From assembly GCA_946408995.1 (NCBI GenBank), contig CAMJUL010000019.1, forward strand, positions 1 to 54,718: a stretch of DNA of 54,718 nt, in the 5' to 3' direction. Below, piece after piece: positions 1 through 8,134 of the stretch; within the stretch, counting starts at the first letter, position 1, and every line of letters starts with the position of its first letter. Under the pieces are notes generated by a model that did no database searches, had not been told where the DNA came from, and saw nothing but the letters and a program-made list of their open reading frames with translations. A program made the position numbers and the translations under genes. This DNA is from an uncultured Clostridia bacterium. Its GTDB lineage: Bacteria > Bacillota > Clostridia > Christensenellales > Aristaeellaceae.

Positions 1-318
1 GCCTATCACGGCCCGTCCCTGATCATCGCCTACGCGCCCTGCATCAACCACGGCATCAACATGTCCAAGTCCCAGGCCGAGATCCGCAAGGCTGTGGAAG
101 CCGGCTACTGGCCGCTGTACCACTTCAATCCCGACGCGGAGAAGCCCTTCACCCTGGACAGCAAGGATCCCACCGCTTCCTACCAGGACTTCCTGGCCGG
201 CGAGGTGCGCTACACCTCTCTGAAGAAGCAGTTCCCGGATGCCGCCCAGGCGCTCTTCGACCAGAACGAGAAGGACGCCCAGGTACGCCTGGCCCGTTAC
301 AAGGAAATGAACGGCTGA
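1..318 (+). CDS. nifJ: Pyruvate:ferredoxin (flavodoxin) oxidoreductase, C-terminal fragment
   Basis: The reading frame is open from the first base and ends at TGA 316-318, so only the last 105 residues are present; the 5' part lies outside the window. The visible part matches the end of the thiamine-diphosphate domain of the large single-chain PFOR: a segment reading APCINHG followed by a helical stretch with YWPLYHFNP and the terminal part with PFTLDSK. The family oxidises pyruvate to acetyl-CoA and CO2 while reducing ferredoxin in the cytoplasm, which indicates anaerobic fermentative metabolism. A strong terminator follows at once, so it ends its transcript. The family assignment is secure; nothing can be said about the N-terminal domains. 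Confidence 0.93.
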   Translation, partial: AYHGPSLIIAYAPCINHGINMSKSQAEIRKAVEAGYWPLYHFNPDAEKPFTLDSKDPTASYQDFLAGEVRYTSLKKQFPDAAQALFDQNEKDAQVRLARYKEMNG

Positions 319-346
319 TCCGATCGGTGATCCGATCCAGCCACGG

Positions 347-376
347 GGGACCGCCCTTGGCGGTCCCTTTTCCTTT
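347..376 (+). terminator. Rho-independent terminator after nifJ
   Basis: A perfect 9-bp GC-rich stem (347-355 with 359-367) closes a 3-nt loop and is followed by TTTTCCTTT. It lies 29 nt after the nifJ stop codon. Confidence 0.88.
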
Positions 377-410
377 GGACGCAAAGAGACTGAAAATGTG
401 GGCGACATTC

Positions 411-439
411 TTTACTTCCCGTCCCAAATGGGATAAAAT
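411..439 (+). promoter_or_regulatory. Putative sigma-A promoter of the GH3 gene
   Basis: TTTACT (411-416), a 17-nt spacer and TAAAAT (434-439) stand just upstream of the ribosome binding site of the GH3 gene. The stretch lies after the nifJ terminator, so a new promoter is expected here. Found by eye only. Confidence 0.5.
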
Positions 440-464
440 GGGAAAAAAGCAGAGGAGGTATTCC

Positions 465-3400
465 ATGTTCAAATCGACCCGAGTATGGCGCGGACTGACC
501 CTGGTCTTTGCGTTCCTGCTGGCTGTATCCATGGTGGGAGGGAACATCCTGGAGACGTACCGTACGTCCGTGGACGCTTTCTTCAATACCCGCAGCCAGG
601 TGGTGGTGACCACCAAAGGAGCGGACGGCGAGGACGCCTGGAACTATGTAAGCAAGTACAGGACTGCCAAAGAGGCTTTTGAGGGGCTGAAGGAATTCGC
701 CATCCGCGAGAGCCAGGAAACGGTGGCCCTTTTGAAGAACGAGGGCGGCGCGCTGCCCATCGCCCGGGAGGCGAAGGTGACGCTGCTCGGGGTCCGCTCC
801 TTCGCGCCGGTCTACGGTTCCTCGGGCGGCTCCATCACGGACGGCAACGCCACCGTGCAGATCACCAAATGCTTCCAGGACCGGGGATTCAAGCTGAACC
901 CCTCTACCCTGGCCGCGTATGAGAAGTTCTTTGCCGGCAAGGAATGGACCAAGCCCCGTTTCGGCGGCGGCATCATCCCCGAGTACGCGGAGATCACCGC
1001 CTACAACGATCCCCATGAATTGACCATGGACGAATTGCTTTCGCTGAACGCGGATTTCCGGAAGGATTACGCGGACTATGCGGATGCCGCCATCGTGGTG
1101 GTGGGCCGTCCCGGCTCCGAAGGCGGGGCCTACCTGGCCGGCGCGGAAGGCCTGGCGGAGGGCGTCAGGACCCAGACCGGCAACATCCTGGGCCTGAGCG
1201 AAAACGAGGCTGCCTTGATCGAAGAAGCGAAACAGAACTTTGACAAGGTCATCGTGCTCGTCAACGCCGTCAATCCCATGGAGATCGGCAGCCTGAAGAA
1301 CGACCCGGACATCGATGCCATCCTGTGGATCGGCTTCCCCGGCGCCTACGGCTTTTACGGCGTGGCGGACGTGCTGAACGGCACGGTCTCGCCCTCGGCG
1401 CACCTGGGCGACACCATGGCGGCCAACACGGCGGTGGATCCCGCCATGCAGAGCGCTGGCAGCATCCCCTGGGCCAACGCGGCGGATTTTGCCTCCGACC
1501 AGAACGTGAACAGCTACCTGATCGAGGCCGAGGGCATCTATACGGGCTACCGTTACTATGAGACCCGGTACGCCGACATCGTCCTGGGCAACGGCGGCGG
1601 GACGGCTTCCGCCGGCACCTATGCGATGCCTGACGGCACCGTGGCCAAAGTGGACGGCGCCTGGAACTACATGGACCAGGTGGTCTATCCCTTTGGCTAT
1701 GGCCTTTCCTACACCACCTTTGAACAGACCCTGGATCAGGTGACCGTCGCCGCGGACAGGAAGACCGCCCAGGCGACCGTTACCGTTCGCAACACCGGCA
1801 GCGCGGCGGGCAAGTCCGTCATCGAGCTCTACGCCTCCGTGCCCTATACCGACTATGACAGGGAATACGGGGTGGAGAAGGCCGCTATCCAGCTGATGAA
1901 CTATGAAAAAACCCGCACGCTGAACCCCGGCGAGAGCCAGACCATCACCGTCAACGTGGACATGAGCCTTCTGGCCAGCTACGACGCCTTTGGCAAGGGC
2001 ACCTTCATCGTGGACCCGGGTACCTATTATTTCGCCCTGGGCAGCGACGCCCATGAGGCCCTCAACAACGTGCTGGCGGCCCAGGGCAAGACCGTGGCGG
2101 ACGGCATGACCGCCGAGGGCGACGCCTCCAGGACCTATGCCTGGACCTGGGACGGAGAAGTGGACGCGGAGACCTTCTCCGTGGCAAAGACGGGCGCGAA
2201 GATTGGCAATCTCCTTACCGACGGCGACTGGGCCATGGACATGAATCATTTCAAGCCCGGCACCGTGACCTATCTGACCCGCGCGGACTGGGACGGCACC
2301 TTCCCCAAGGCCTATGAGGGCCTGACGGCGGACGGCCGGCTCAAGGAGCTGCTCTCCGGGGATCTTTACAAAATCAAAACCGGCGAGGACGTGAGCGACC
2401 TGGTCTTTGGGGACACTGCTTCCAAGCTGACCATCAACGACCTGAAGGGCGCCGCCTGGGACGATCCGCGCTGGGAGGAACTGGTCAACAAGACCACCGT
2501 GGAAGAGTTCCTGAACTTTGCGGCCAACGCCTTCCACAACATCGCCGCCATCCCCTCCGTGGGCTTCAACCAGTCCGGCTGTGATGACGGCCCCGGCGGC
2601 TCCGACAGCCATTACCTGAACGAGGGCGGCTTCCAGGGCACGCCCTACGCCGACGCAGCGGACTATAACAGCGGCACCCGTGTGGCCCCGTCGCCCACCA
2701 ACCTCTGCTACTCCTGGAACAAGGAGCTGCAGTTTGAAAACGGCGAGATCATCCTGGGCGAATCCACCCTGGTGCTGAACCTGCCCATCATGATCGGCCC
2801 CGGTATGAACATCCACCGCAACGCCTATAACGGCCGCCATGTGGAATACTATTCCGAAGACCCGGTCCTGTCCGGCTACACCGGCAGCGCGGTGGTACAG
2901 GGCGCCCAGAGCAAGGGGACCCTGGTGAACATCAAGCACGCCGCTTTCAACGATCAGGAGATCAACCGCTCCGGCGTCGCGGTCTTCATGAGCGAGCAGA
3001 AGGCCCGCGAGATGGAACTGCGCAACCTGCAGCAGGCCTTTGAAGGCAACGGCAAGCCCGCATCCTTTGTGGGCGACGCCTCCAGGGAGGAGACCTATAC
3101 CACCGGCGCCCTGGGTGTTATGACGTCCTACAACCGCATCGGCGCGGTGGCGCCTTCCGCCAATGTGAGCGTGGTCCGCGGCATCATGATGAACGAGTGG
3201 GGCTTCCACGGCTACAACGTGACGGACTTCACCGGCGTTTCCCTGCGCGCGATGCCCAAGGAATCCATCATGAACGGCACCACGGCCTTCTGCGGGTTCG
3301 GCGCCAGCGTGGACTACTGGAACGCGGAAGCGCTGTCCGGCGACAGGCAGATGCTGCTCTCCATCAAGGAGGACATGCACAACATCCTCTACGCCCTGGC

Positions 3401-3569
3401 CAATTCCGCCGCTCTGAACGGCGTCAACGAGACCACCCACACCGAGGAAGTGCAGACCTGGTGGCGCACGCTTTACCAGGCGGGCACCTGGGGCTTTGGC
3501 GCGCTTGCCGCTGTGAGCTGCGTATTCGCCCTGATTTCCAAGCTCAACAAGAAGAAGGAGGCCAAGTAA
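465..3569 (+). CDS. Membrane-anchored glycoside hydrolase family 3 enzyme with permuted domain order
   Basis: A 1034-residue GH3 enzyme, probably a beta-glucosidase or related exo-glycosidase acting outside the membrane. The ATG at 465 is preceded by AGAGGAGG and opens a hydrophobic N-terminal segment (residues 9-28); an upstream in-frame ATG at 327 lies in the terminator region and is unlikely. Domain order is unusual. The alpha/beta-sandwich GH3 C-domain comes first (about 80-410, with ETVALLKNEGGALPI), then a fibronectin-III-like domain (about 430-560), and the TIM barrel comes last (about 680-990), with the KH motif near 824 and the likely nucleophile Asp921 in VTDFTG. A second hydrophobic segment (about 1003-1020) followed by a Lys-rich tail ends the protein. 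The same order is known in some Ruminococcus GH3 enzymes. One base separates it from the next gene. Substrate cannot be told from sequence. Confidence 0.9.
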   Translation: MFKSTRVWRGLTLVFAFLLAVSMVGGNILETYRTSVDAFFNTRSQVVVTTKGADGEDAWNYVSKYRTAKEAFEGLKEFAIRESQETVALLKNEGGALPIAREAKVTLLGVRSFAPVYGSSGGSITDGNATVQITKCFQDRGFKLNPSTLAAYEKFFAGKEWTKPRFGGGIIPEYAEITAYNDPHELTMDELLSLNADFRKDYADYADAAIVVVGRPGSEGGAYLAGAEGLAEGVRTQTGNILGLSENEAALIEEAKQNFDKVIVLVNAVNPMEIGSLKNDPDIDAILWIGFPGAYGFYGVADVLNGTVSPSAHLGDTMAANTAVDPAMQSAGSIPWANAADFASDQNVNSYLIEAEGIYTGYRYYETRYADIVLGNGGGTASAGTYAMPDGTVAKVDGAWNYMDQVVYPFGYGLSYTTFEQTLDQVTVAADRKTAQATVTVRNTGSAAGKSVIELYASVPYTDYDREYGVEKAAIQLMNYEKTRTLNPGESQTITVNVDMSLLASYDAFGKGTFIVDPGTYYFALGSDAHEALNNVLAAQGKTVADGMTAEGDASRTYAWTWDGEVDAETFSVAKTGAKIGNLLTDGDWAMDMNHFKPGTVTYLTRADWDGTFPKAYEGLTADGRLKELLSGDLYKIKTGEDVSDLVFGDTASKLTINDLKGAAWDDPRWEELVNKTTVEEFLNFAANAFHNIAAIPSVGFNQSGCDDGPGGSDSHYLNEGGFQGTPYADAADYNSGTRVAPSPTNLCYSWNKELQFENGEIILGESTLVLNLPIMIGPGMNIHRNAYNGRHVEYYSEDPVLSGYTGSAVVQGAQSKGTLVNIKHAAFNDQEINRSGVAVFMSEQKAREMELRNLQQAFEGNGKPASFVGDASREETYTTGALGVMTSYNRIGAVAPSANVSVVRGIMMNEWGFHGYNVTDFTGVSLRAMPKESIMNGTTAFCGFGASVDYWNAEALSGDRQMLLSIKEDMHNILYALANSAALNGVNETTHTEEVQTWWRTLYQAGTWGFGALAAVSCVFALISKLNKKKEAK

Positions 3570-3570
3570 G

Positions 3571-3987
3571 ATGGCGACCAACACCCAAAAACAGAGCAAG
3601 TTGGCCTGGGTTGCCGTATGCGCCACGCTTGTCGGTCTGGCGCTGTACATCATCTCCAGCCTGATCTTCCCCTCCAAGGCCATCCTCGGCTGGCAGGTCA
3701 TCGCCTTTTCCTGCTGCGCGCTGCTGCTGGCGGTGGTCGCATACGCCTCCAAGACCGTCCCCGGGATCCTGCGGGATGTCTGCATCGTAGGGGGCGGACT
3801 GGCCCTGATCGCGGCCATCAGCTTCTTTGTGCTCAACCGCCTGGAGCCCGGCGCGGACGTCTGGTTCATCCCGGTCAACTATCCGGCCCAGGAGGCCACC
3901 TCCCTGTACGTTTCCTGCGCGGGCATCGCCTGCTACTTCGTGGCCTTCGTGGCTACCGTTTTGAAGGCTTTTACCGCCAAGGACTGA
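3571..3987 (+). CDS. Small four-helix membrane protein paired with the GH3 gene
   Basis: A 138-residue protein with four hydrophobic segments (about 12-31, 39-58, 67-88 and 109-132) and charged ends; no enzymatic motif is visible. It starts one base after the GH3 stop, with AAGAAGGAGG in the end of the GH3 gene serving as ribosome binding site, so the two are surely co-transcribed and probably work together at the membrane. I do not recognise the family. It could anchor, assemble or stabilise the GH3 enzyme, or take up its products, but that is inference from position only. Two hairpins follow, the second a good terminator. Confidence 0.75.
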   Translation: MATNTQKQSKLAWVAVCATLVGLALYIISSLIFPSKAILGWQVIAFSCCALLLAVVAYASKTVPGILRDVCIVGGGLALIAAISFFVLNRLEPGADVWFIPVNYPAQEATSLYVSCAGIACYFVAFVATVLKAFTAKD

Positions 3988-3995
3988 GCTGCACC

Positions 3996-4068
3996 GTCCT
4001 CCGGGGGCTGTCCCCCGGAGGACCCGCAGACGGGGCGATCTGCCGCCAGGGCAGGCCGCCCCTTTTTT
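3996..4068 (+). terminator. Tandem hairpins ending the GH3 operon
   Basis: The first hairpin is a perfect 12-bp stem (3996-4007 with 4012-4023) with a 4-nt loop but no T-tract. The second (4032-4062) has GGGGCG pairing with CGCCCC around an inner TCTGCC/GGCAG stem and is followed by TTTTTT at 4063-4068. The second is the effective terminator; the first may protect the mRNA 3' end. Confidence 0.85.
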
Positions 4069-4163
4069 AATGCGGTCCCCATCAGGACACGCCCTGGCGG
4101 CAGGGAGCGGAAAAACGGGAACGCGGTTTTCGTTGGATTCGCCGCGCCGGGCGGGGGAAAGCC

Positions 4164-4206
4164 TTTTCAAGCGAGGGGGGTTATGCTATAATCGAAAAGC
4201 GCTTTT
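4164..4206 (+). promoter_or_regulatory. Promoter of the ECF operon with a palindrome at the start site
   Basis: TTTTCA (4164-4169), a 17-nt spacer and a consensus TATAAT (4187-4192). Directly downstream lies a perfect 12-bp palindrome, AAAAGCGCTTTT (4195-4206), covering the expected transcription start, with a partial copy just after it (AAAAAGCG). A repressor operator is possible; no regulator gene is adjacent. Confidence 0.6.
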
Positions 4207-4275
4207 AAAAAGCGTAGAATGCGCGCCCCATCCGGCCAACGGAGGGACAGCGCGGGAAAGAAAACGGGAAAAAAC

Positions 4276-6051
4276 ATGGACGAAATCATCAGACTGGAGA
4301 ACGTATCCTACGCCTATGAGGACGATGGCCCAAACGCCGTGTCGGGGATTTCCCTGGCCCTGGAAAGGGGTTCCTTTACGGCGGTGCTGGGCAGCAACGG
4401 CAGCGGCAAAAGCACCCTGGCCAAACTGTGCAACGGGCTGTTCCTGCCGAACGCTGGAAAGGTCCTGGTGGACGGCCTGGACACGTCGGAGGAGGATAAT
4501 ACCTGGGAGATCCGGCGCCGCGTGGGCATGATCTTCCAGAATCCGGACAATCAATTGGTGGCCACGGTGGTGCGGGACGATGTGGCCTTTGGCCTTGAGA
4601 ACCTGGGCATGGACCCGAAGGAAATGCCAGGCCGCATCGAATGGGCCCTGACGAAGACGGGCATGCTTTCCTTTGCTGACAAGGCGCCCCACCTGCTCTC
4701 CGGCGGGCAGAAGCAGCGGGTGGCCATCGCGGGGGTGCTGGCCATGAAGCCCGAGGCCATCATCTGCGACGAGGCCACCGCCATGCTGGACCCCCAGGGC
4801 CGCCGTGAGGTGCTGGAGGTGCTGGAGACGCTGAACCGGGAGGAGGGCATCACGGTCCTTTGGATCACCCATTTTATGGAGGAGGCCGTCCGCTTCCGGG
4901 ACCTCTGCGTCATGCACGAGGGGGAGATCGCCCTGCGAGGTTCGCCGGAGCAGGTGTTCACAGAGCCCGAGCGGCTGAAACAGTATGGACTGCGCCTGCC
5001 GGAGATGACCCGCCTTTCCCTGGAGCTTCGTCAGGCGGGGGCGGACATCCGCCCGTGCCTGACCGGGGAAGAACTGGCCAAGGAGGTGGCCCGCCTGTAT
5101 GCCGCCCGTCCCCTGAAGGGACTGACCCTGCCGCCGGAAAAGGCCGAACCGGAGGCGTCCCCGGAGGCGGAATCCGGACGGGTGGAGGTGGCCCTGAATA
5201 AGGTGACCCACACCTATCAGCAGGGGAGCCCCTACCAGTCCACGGCCATCCGGGAGGTGGATCTAAGGGTCTCCCAGGGGGATTTCGTTGCCCTGATCGG
5301 CCATACCGGCTCGGGCAAGAGCACCCTGGCCCAGCATTTGAACGGCCTGCTCAAGCCCACGTCCGGCACGGTGACCCTCAACGGGGAGGACATCCATCAG
5401 AAGGGCTTTGACCGGCGCCGGGTGCGGCAGCAGGTGGGCATGGTTTTCCAGTATCCGGAGACCCAGCTGTTTGAGGAATCGGTCAAAAAGGACATCGCCT
5501 TCGGCCCAGTCAACCTGGGACTGAGCGCGGAGGAATGCGACGAACGGGTCCGGGAGGCCATGGAAATGGTGGGCCTGGACTGGGATACGGAGGCGGAAAA
5601 GAGCCCCTTTGAGCTTTCCGGCGGGCGGATGCGCCGCTGCGCCATCGCGGGGGTGCTGGCCATGCGTCCCAAGGTGCTGGTGCTGGACGAGCCCACGGCG
5701 GGCCTGGACCCGGAGGCCCGGGAGCAGCTGATGGCCCTGGTCCGCCGCCTGCACCGCGCGGGAACGGGCATCGTGATGATCAGCCACAGCATGGACGACG
5801 TTGCCAGGCATGCGAACCGGGCGGTGGTCCTGCAGAAGGGGCAGATCGTGATGGACGATACGCCGGAGGAGATCTTCGCCCGGGAGGAGGCGCTTCGGGA
5901 CATGGGGCTGGACGTGCCCCAGGTGAGCGCCCTGGGGGCGCTGCTTCGGGAGAAGGGGGTCCCGGTGGCGCCCCGCCTGATCCGCCGGGGGCAGGTGCTT
6001 GCGGCGCTTGTCAGGCTGCTTTCCGGGAAGGAGGGACAGGAAAATGCTTGA
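4276..6051 (+). CDS. ecfA: Energy-coupling factor ATPase, EcfA1-EcfA2 fusion
   Basis: A 591-residue protein made of two complete ABC ATPase domains, which power uptake of a vitamin or metal ion through an ECF transporter on the cytoplasmic face. Domain 1 (about 1-270) has Walker A GSNGSGKST, signature LLSGGQKQRV and Walker B IICDEATAMLD, as in EcfA1. Domain 2 (about 320-570) has GHTGSGKST, signature ELSGGRMRRC and VLVLDEPTAGLD, as in EcfA2. The two are normally separate genes of about 280 codons; fused forms such as YkoD are known. ATG 4276 is chosen because family proteins begin just before the first beta strand; the Shine-Dalgarno is weak, and an ATG at 4219 is in frame. It overlaps ecfT by 8 nt. 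No S-component is nearby, so the substrate is unknown and the module may be shared by several S proteins. Confidence 0.92.
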   Translation: MDEIIRLENVSYAYEDDGPNAVSGISLALERGSFTAVLGSNGSGKSTLAKLCNGLFLPNAGKVLVDGLDTSEEDNTWEIRRRVGMIFQNPDNQLVATVVRDDVAFGLENLGMDPKEMPGRIEWALTKTGMLSFADKAPHLLSGGQKQRVAIAGVLAMKPEAIICDEATAMLDPQGRREVLEVLETLNREEGITVLWITHFMEEAVRFRDLCVMHEGEIALRGSPEQVFTEPERLKQYGLRLPEMTRLSLELRQAGADIRPCLTGEELAKEVARLYAARPLKGLTLPPEKAEPEASPEAESGRVEVALNKVTHTYQQGSPYQSTAIREVDLRVSQGDFVALIGHTGSGKSTLAQHLNGLLKPTSGTVTLNGEDIHQKGFDRRRVRQQVGMVFQYPETQLFEESVKKDIAFGPVNLGLSAEECDERVREAMEMVGLDWDTEAEKSPFELSGGRMRRCAIAGVLAMRPKVLVLDEPTAGLDPEAREQLMALVRRLHRAGTGIVMISHSMDDVARHANRAVVLQKGQIVMDDTPEEIFAREEALRDMGLDVPQVSALGALLREKGVPVAPRLIRRGQVLAALVRLLSGKEGQENA

Positions 6052-6850
6052 GAACATCACCTTCGGGCAGTATTACCCGTCGGACAGCATCGTCCACCGG
6101 ATGGACCCCCGGATGAAGATCCTGCTGCTGATCCTGTTCATCGTGAACGTGTTCTGCGCCTCGACCCTGTACGCCTTTATCCCGGTGCTACTGTATCTTG
6201 TGACGGCGGTGCGTTATGCGCGGCTGCCCGCGAAAATGATGCTCAAGGGCATCAAGCCCCTTCGCCTGATCCTGATCTTTACCTTTATCCTGAACCTGTT
6301 CTTTATCCAGGGGCAGACGGTGCTCCTGGACCTGGGGTTCGCCCGCGTGACCCTGGAGAGCCTGAAGACGGCGGTGCTGTATGCCCTCCGGCTGCTTTTC
6401 CTGGTCATGGGCTCTTCCATGCTGACCTATACCACCGCCCCGGTTCCCCTGACGGACGGCCTGGAAAGGCTGCTGAGCCCCCTGAAGGCCGTGCGGTTCC
6501 CGGCCCATGAGATGGCCATGATGATGACCATCGCCCTGCGGTTCATCCCCACCCTTTTGGAGGAGACCGACAAGATCATGAAGGCCCAGAGCGCCCGGGG
6601 TGCGGATTTTGAGACCGGCAACCTGATCCGCCGGGCCAAGGCCATGGTGCCCCTGCTGGTGCCGCTGTTTGTCAGCGCCTTCCGCCGGGCCGGGGATCTG
6701 GCCATGGCCATGGAGGCAAGGTGCTACCACGGGGGCGAGGGACGCACCCGCCTCCACGTGCTGAAGATGACCCGCAAGGATTATATCGCCCTGGCGGTCA
6801 GCCTGGCTTTCCTGGCCCTGACCATCGTGACGGCCCGCCTGACCGCCTGA
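6044..6850 (+). CDS. ecfT: Energy-coupling factor transmembrane protein EcfT
   Basis: A 268-residue membrane scaffold that links the ECF ATPases to a substrate-binding S-component. Hydrophobic segments lie near residues 22-52, 66-90, 105-125 and at the C-terminus (about 245-266). The two short coupling motifs that dock into the ATPases are visible: AQSARGADFETG in the middle and AMEARCYHG later, both with the key Arg. The start ATG at 6044 has GGAGGGA upstream and overlaps the end of ecfA, implying translational coupling. Length is normal for the family. Confidence 0.92.
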   Translation: MLENITFGQYYPSDSIVHRMDPRMKILLLILFIVNVFCASTLYAFIPVLLYLVTAVRYARLPAKMMLKGIKPLRLILIFTFILNLFFIQGQTVLLDLGFARVTLESLKTAVLYALRLLFLVMGSSMLTYTTAPVPLTDGLERLLSPLKAVRFPAHEMAMMMTIALRFIPTLLEETDKIMKAQSARGADFETGNLIRRAKAMVPLLVPLFVSAFRRAGDLAMAMEARCYHGGEGRTRLHVLKMTRKDYIALAVSLAFLALTIVTARLTA

Positions 6851-6861
6851 AGGAAAAAACC

Positions 6862-7197
6862 ATGGGAACCCTTCAAAACAACACCGAAAAAGCGCCCCCG
6901 TCCGGGTCGGACGGGGGCAACTGGGTCTATCTGCTGGAGTGCGCGGACAACACCCTCTACTGCGGCTGGACCAATGCCCTTTCCCGCAGGATGCGGATGC
7001 ACCGGGAGGGGAAGGCCTCCAAATACACCCGCGCCCGGCTGCCGGTGCGTTTGGTGTACCTGGAGGAATATCCAACAAAGCACCAGGCCATGCACCGGGA
7101 GGCGGAGATCAAAAGGCTGACCCGGCGGGAAAAGGACGCCCTGCGCCGGGGCTGGGCCCTTCCGTCCGGAGGGGACGGGGAGACGCCGTTAGAATAG
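6862..7197 (+). CDS. GIY-YIG nuclease superfamily protein (UPF0213, YhbQ/YazA type)
   Basis: A 111-residue protein. The GIY-YIG core is seen as VYLLEC (about 23-28) and TLYCG (about 32-36), followed by the conserved Arg in LSRRMRMH, then the KYTRARLPV and EA-IKRLTR segments typical of the small stand-alone UPF0213 family. The family is related to UvrC and Slx1 nucleases, but the physiological role of this branch is not settled. Start ATG 6862 follows AAGGAAAAAACC, 11 nt after ecfT, so it is probably co-transcribed. An unusual low-complexity N-terminus of about 20 residues precedes the domain. The gene ends two bases before the end of the opposing hydrolase gene. Confidence 0.85.
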   Translation: MGTLQNNTEKAPPSGSDGGNWVYLLECADNTLYCGWTNALSRRMRMHREGKASKYTRARLPVRLVYLEEYPTKHQAMHREAEIKRLTRREKDALRRGWALPSGGDGETPLE

Positions 7198-7199
7198 GG

Positions 7200-7967
7200 C
7201 TATTCCCCGTCGGGCGTGCCGGAGACGGCGTACATCCATTCCTGCACGGCAAGGGTGAAGCTGTCCAGGTGGTGGGTATAGCAGTGGTCGGCCCCGGGAA
7301 GGATCACCAGGCGGGCGTTCCGGTAACGCTCCGCCGCGTCGATGGCGCACTGCAGGGGAACGGCCTCGTCCCTGTCCCCGTGGACCAGCAGCACGGGACC
7401 AAAGTAGCGGTCGATGGCGTCCTCCACCCGGATCATCTGGGCCACCCGCACATAATTGCCGTCCAGGGTCTTTTCGCCGCCCCAGGTTTTCAGGGTTTCC
7501 GGAACATGCTCCGGGTCGAAGGTCATGCCCAGCAGTTCGCCGCGCCTGGCCCCCTCGGGGATCATGGCGGCGGGGGAGAGGGCGATCAGGCCCTTGATGC
7601 GGTCCCGCACCATGGCGGCGGCCAGCATGGCCGTCAGCCCTCCCTGGGAATGCCCGCAGAGGTACAGGTCCCCCGTCCAGGGCAGGGCCCGGGCGTAGTC
7701 CACCAGCGTCAGGGCGTTGGTGAGCCATTTGAAGAGGGTGTGGTCGCGGAATTCGCCCCCGCTTTTCCCGTGGCCGTAGAGGTCCGCCCGAAGGGTGGCG
7801 AAGCCGATGTCGTTGAGGGCTTTGGAGACGGCTTCGATGTGCGGCTCCTCCTTGTACCCGGTGAAGCCGTGGAGAATCAGGACCAGGGGGGTCTTTTTTT
7901 GTTTTTCCCCTTTCGTGGGCTTGTCCAGCAGCGCGTCCAAAAGAAGGCCGTCCTCCTGAATGTACAT
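7200..7967 (-). CDS. Alpha/beta hydrolase, probable esterase or acyl hydrolase
   Basis: A 255-residue cytoplasmic alpha/beta-hydrolase without signal peptide. Visible are the oxyanion region LILHGFTG (about 31-38), the nucleophile elbow GHSQGG, the acid in HGDRDEAVP, and the catalytic His in GADHCYTHH near the end. The lid part with KWLTNAL resembles the BAAT/serine aminopeptidase S33 type of small esterases, including cinnamoyl esterases. ATG 7967 is preferred over the TTG three bases upstream; GGGAGG stands before it. Specificity is not predictable. It is transcribed divergently from the S41-like gene. Confidence 0.85.
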   Translation of the reverse strand: MYIQEDGLLLDALLDKPTKGEKQKKTPLVLILHGFTGYKEEPHIEAVSKALNDIGFATLRADLYGHGKSGGEFRDHTLFKWLTNALTLVDYARALPWTGDLYLCGHSQGGLTAMLAAAMVRDRIKGLIALSPAAMIPEGARRGELLGMTFDPEHVPETLKTWGGEKTLDGNYVRVAQMIRVEDAIDRYFGPVLLVHGDRDEAVPLQCAIDAAERYRNARLVILPGADHCYTHHLDSFTLAVQEWMYAVSGTPDGE

Positions 7968-8023
7968 CAAAACACCTCCCGAAGTGGTTGGAAGCCTTAT
8001 GCAGATGGATTGAAATCCCTTTG

Positions 8024-8029
8024 ATTATA
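8024..8029 (-). promoter_or_regulatory. Putative -10 element of the hydrolase gene
   Basis: A consensus TATAAT on the minus strand; the best -35 (TTTCCG, 16-nt spacer) is weak. Confidence 0.4.
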
Positions 8030-8058
8030 GCATATCCCGCGGGAGCGGAAAAGGGGCA

Positions 8059-8087
8059 TTGTGAAATCCCAATATTTGGGGTATGAT
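8059..8087 (+). promoter_or_regulatory. Promoter of the S41-like gene
   Basis: TTGTGA (8059-8064), a 17-nt spacer and TATGAT (8082-8087), about 48 nt upstream of the ATG at 8135. It faces the divergent promoter of the hydrolase gene. Confidence 0.6.
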
Positions 8088-8134
8088 GGACCGGAAAGGG
8101 AGAAAAACAAACGCCGCTGAAAGGACTTTGCCGT

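Noticed and set aside
327-464. Upstream start for the GH3 gene at 327
   Set aside because: It lies in the nifJ terminator and promoter region and would put 46 extra residues before the hydrophobic N-terminus; ATG 465 has AGAGGAGG.
297-3878. A 1193-codon open frame on the minus strand across the GH3 gene
   Set aside because: Antisense shadow caused by GC-biased third positions; the translation is low-complexity Gly/Val/His and matches no family, while the plus strand encodes a clear GH3 enzyme.
4199-4275. Riboswitch in the ECF operon leader
   Set aside because: Only about 77 nt, with no THI, cobalamin, FMN or other recognisable core.
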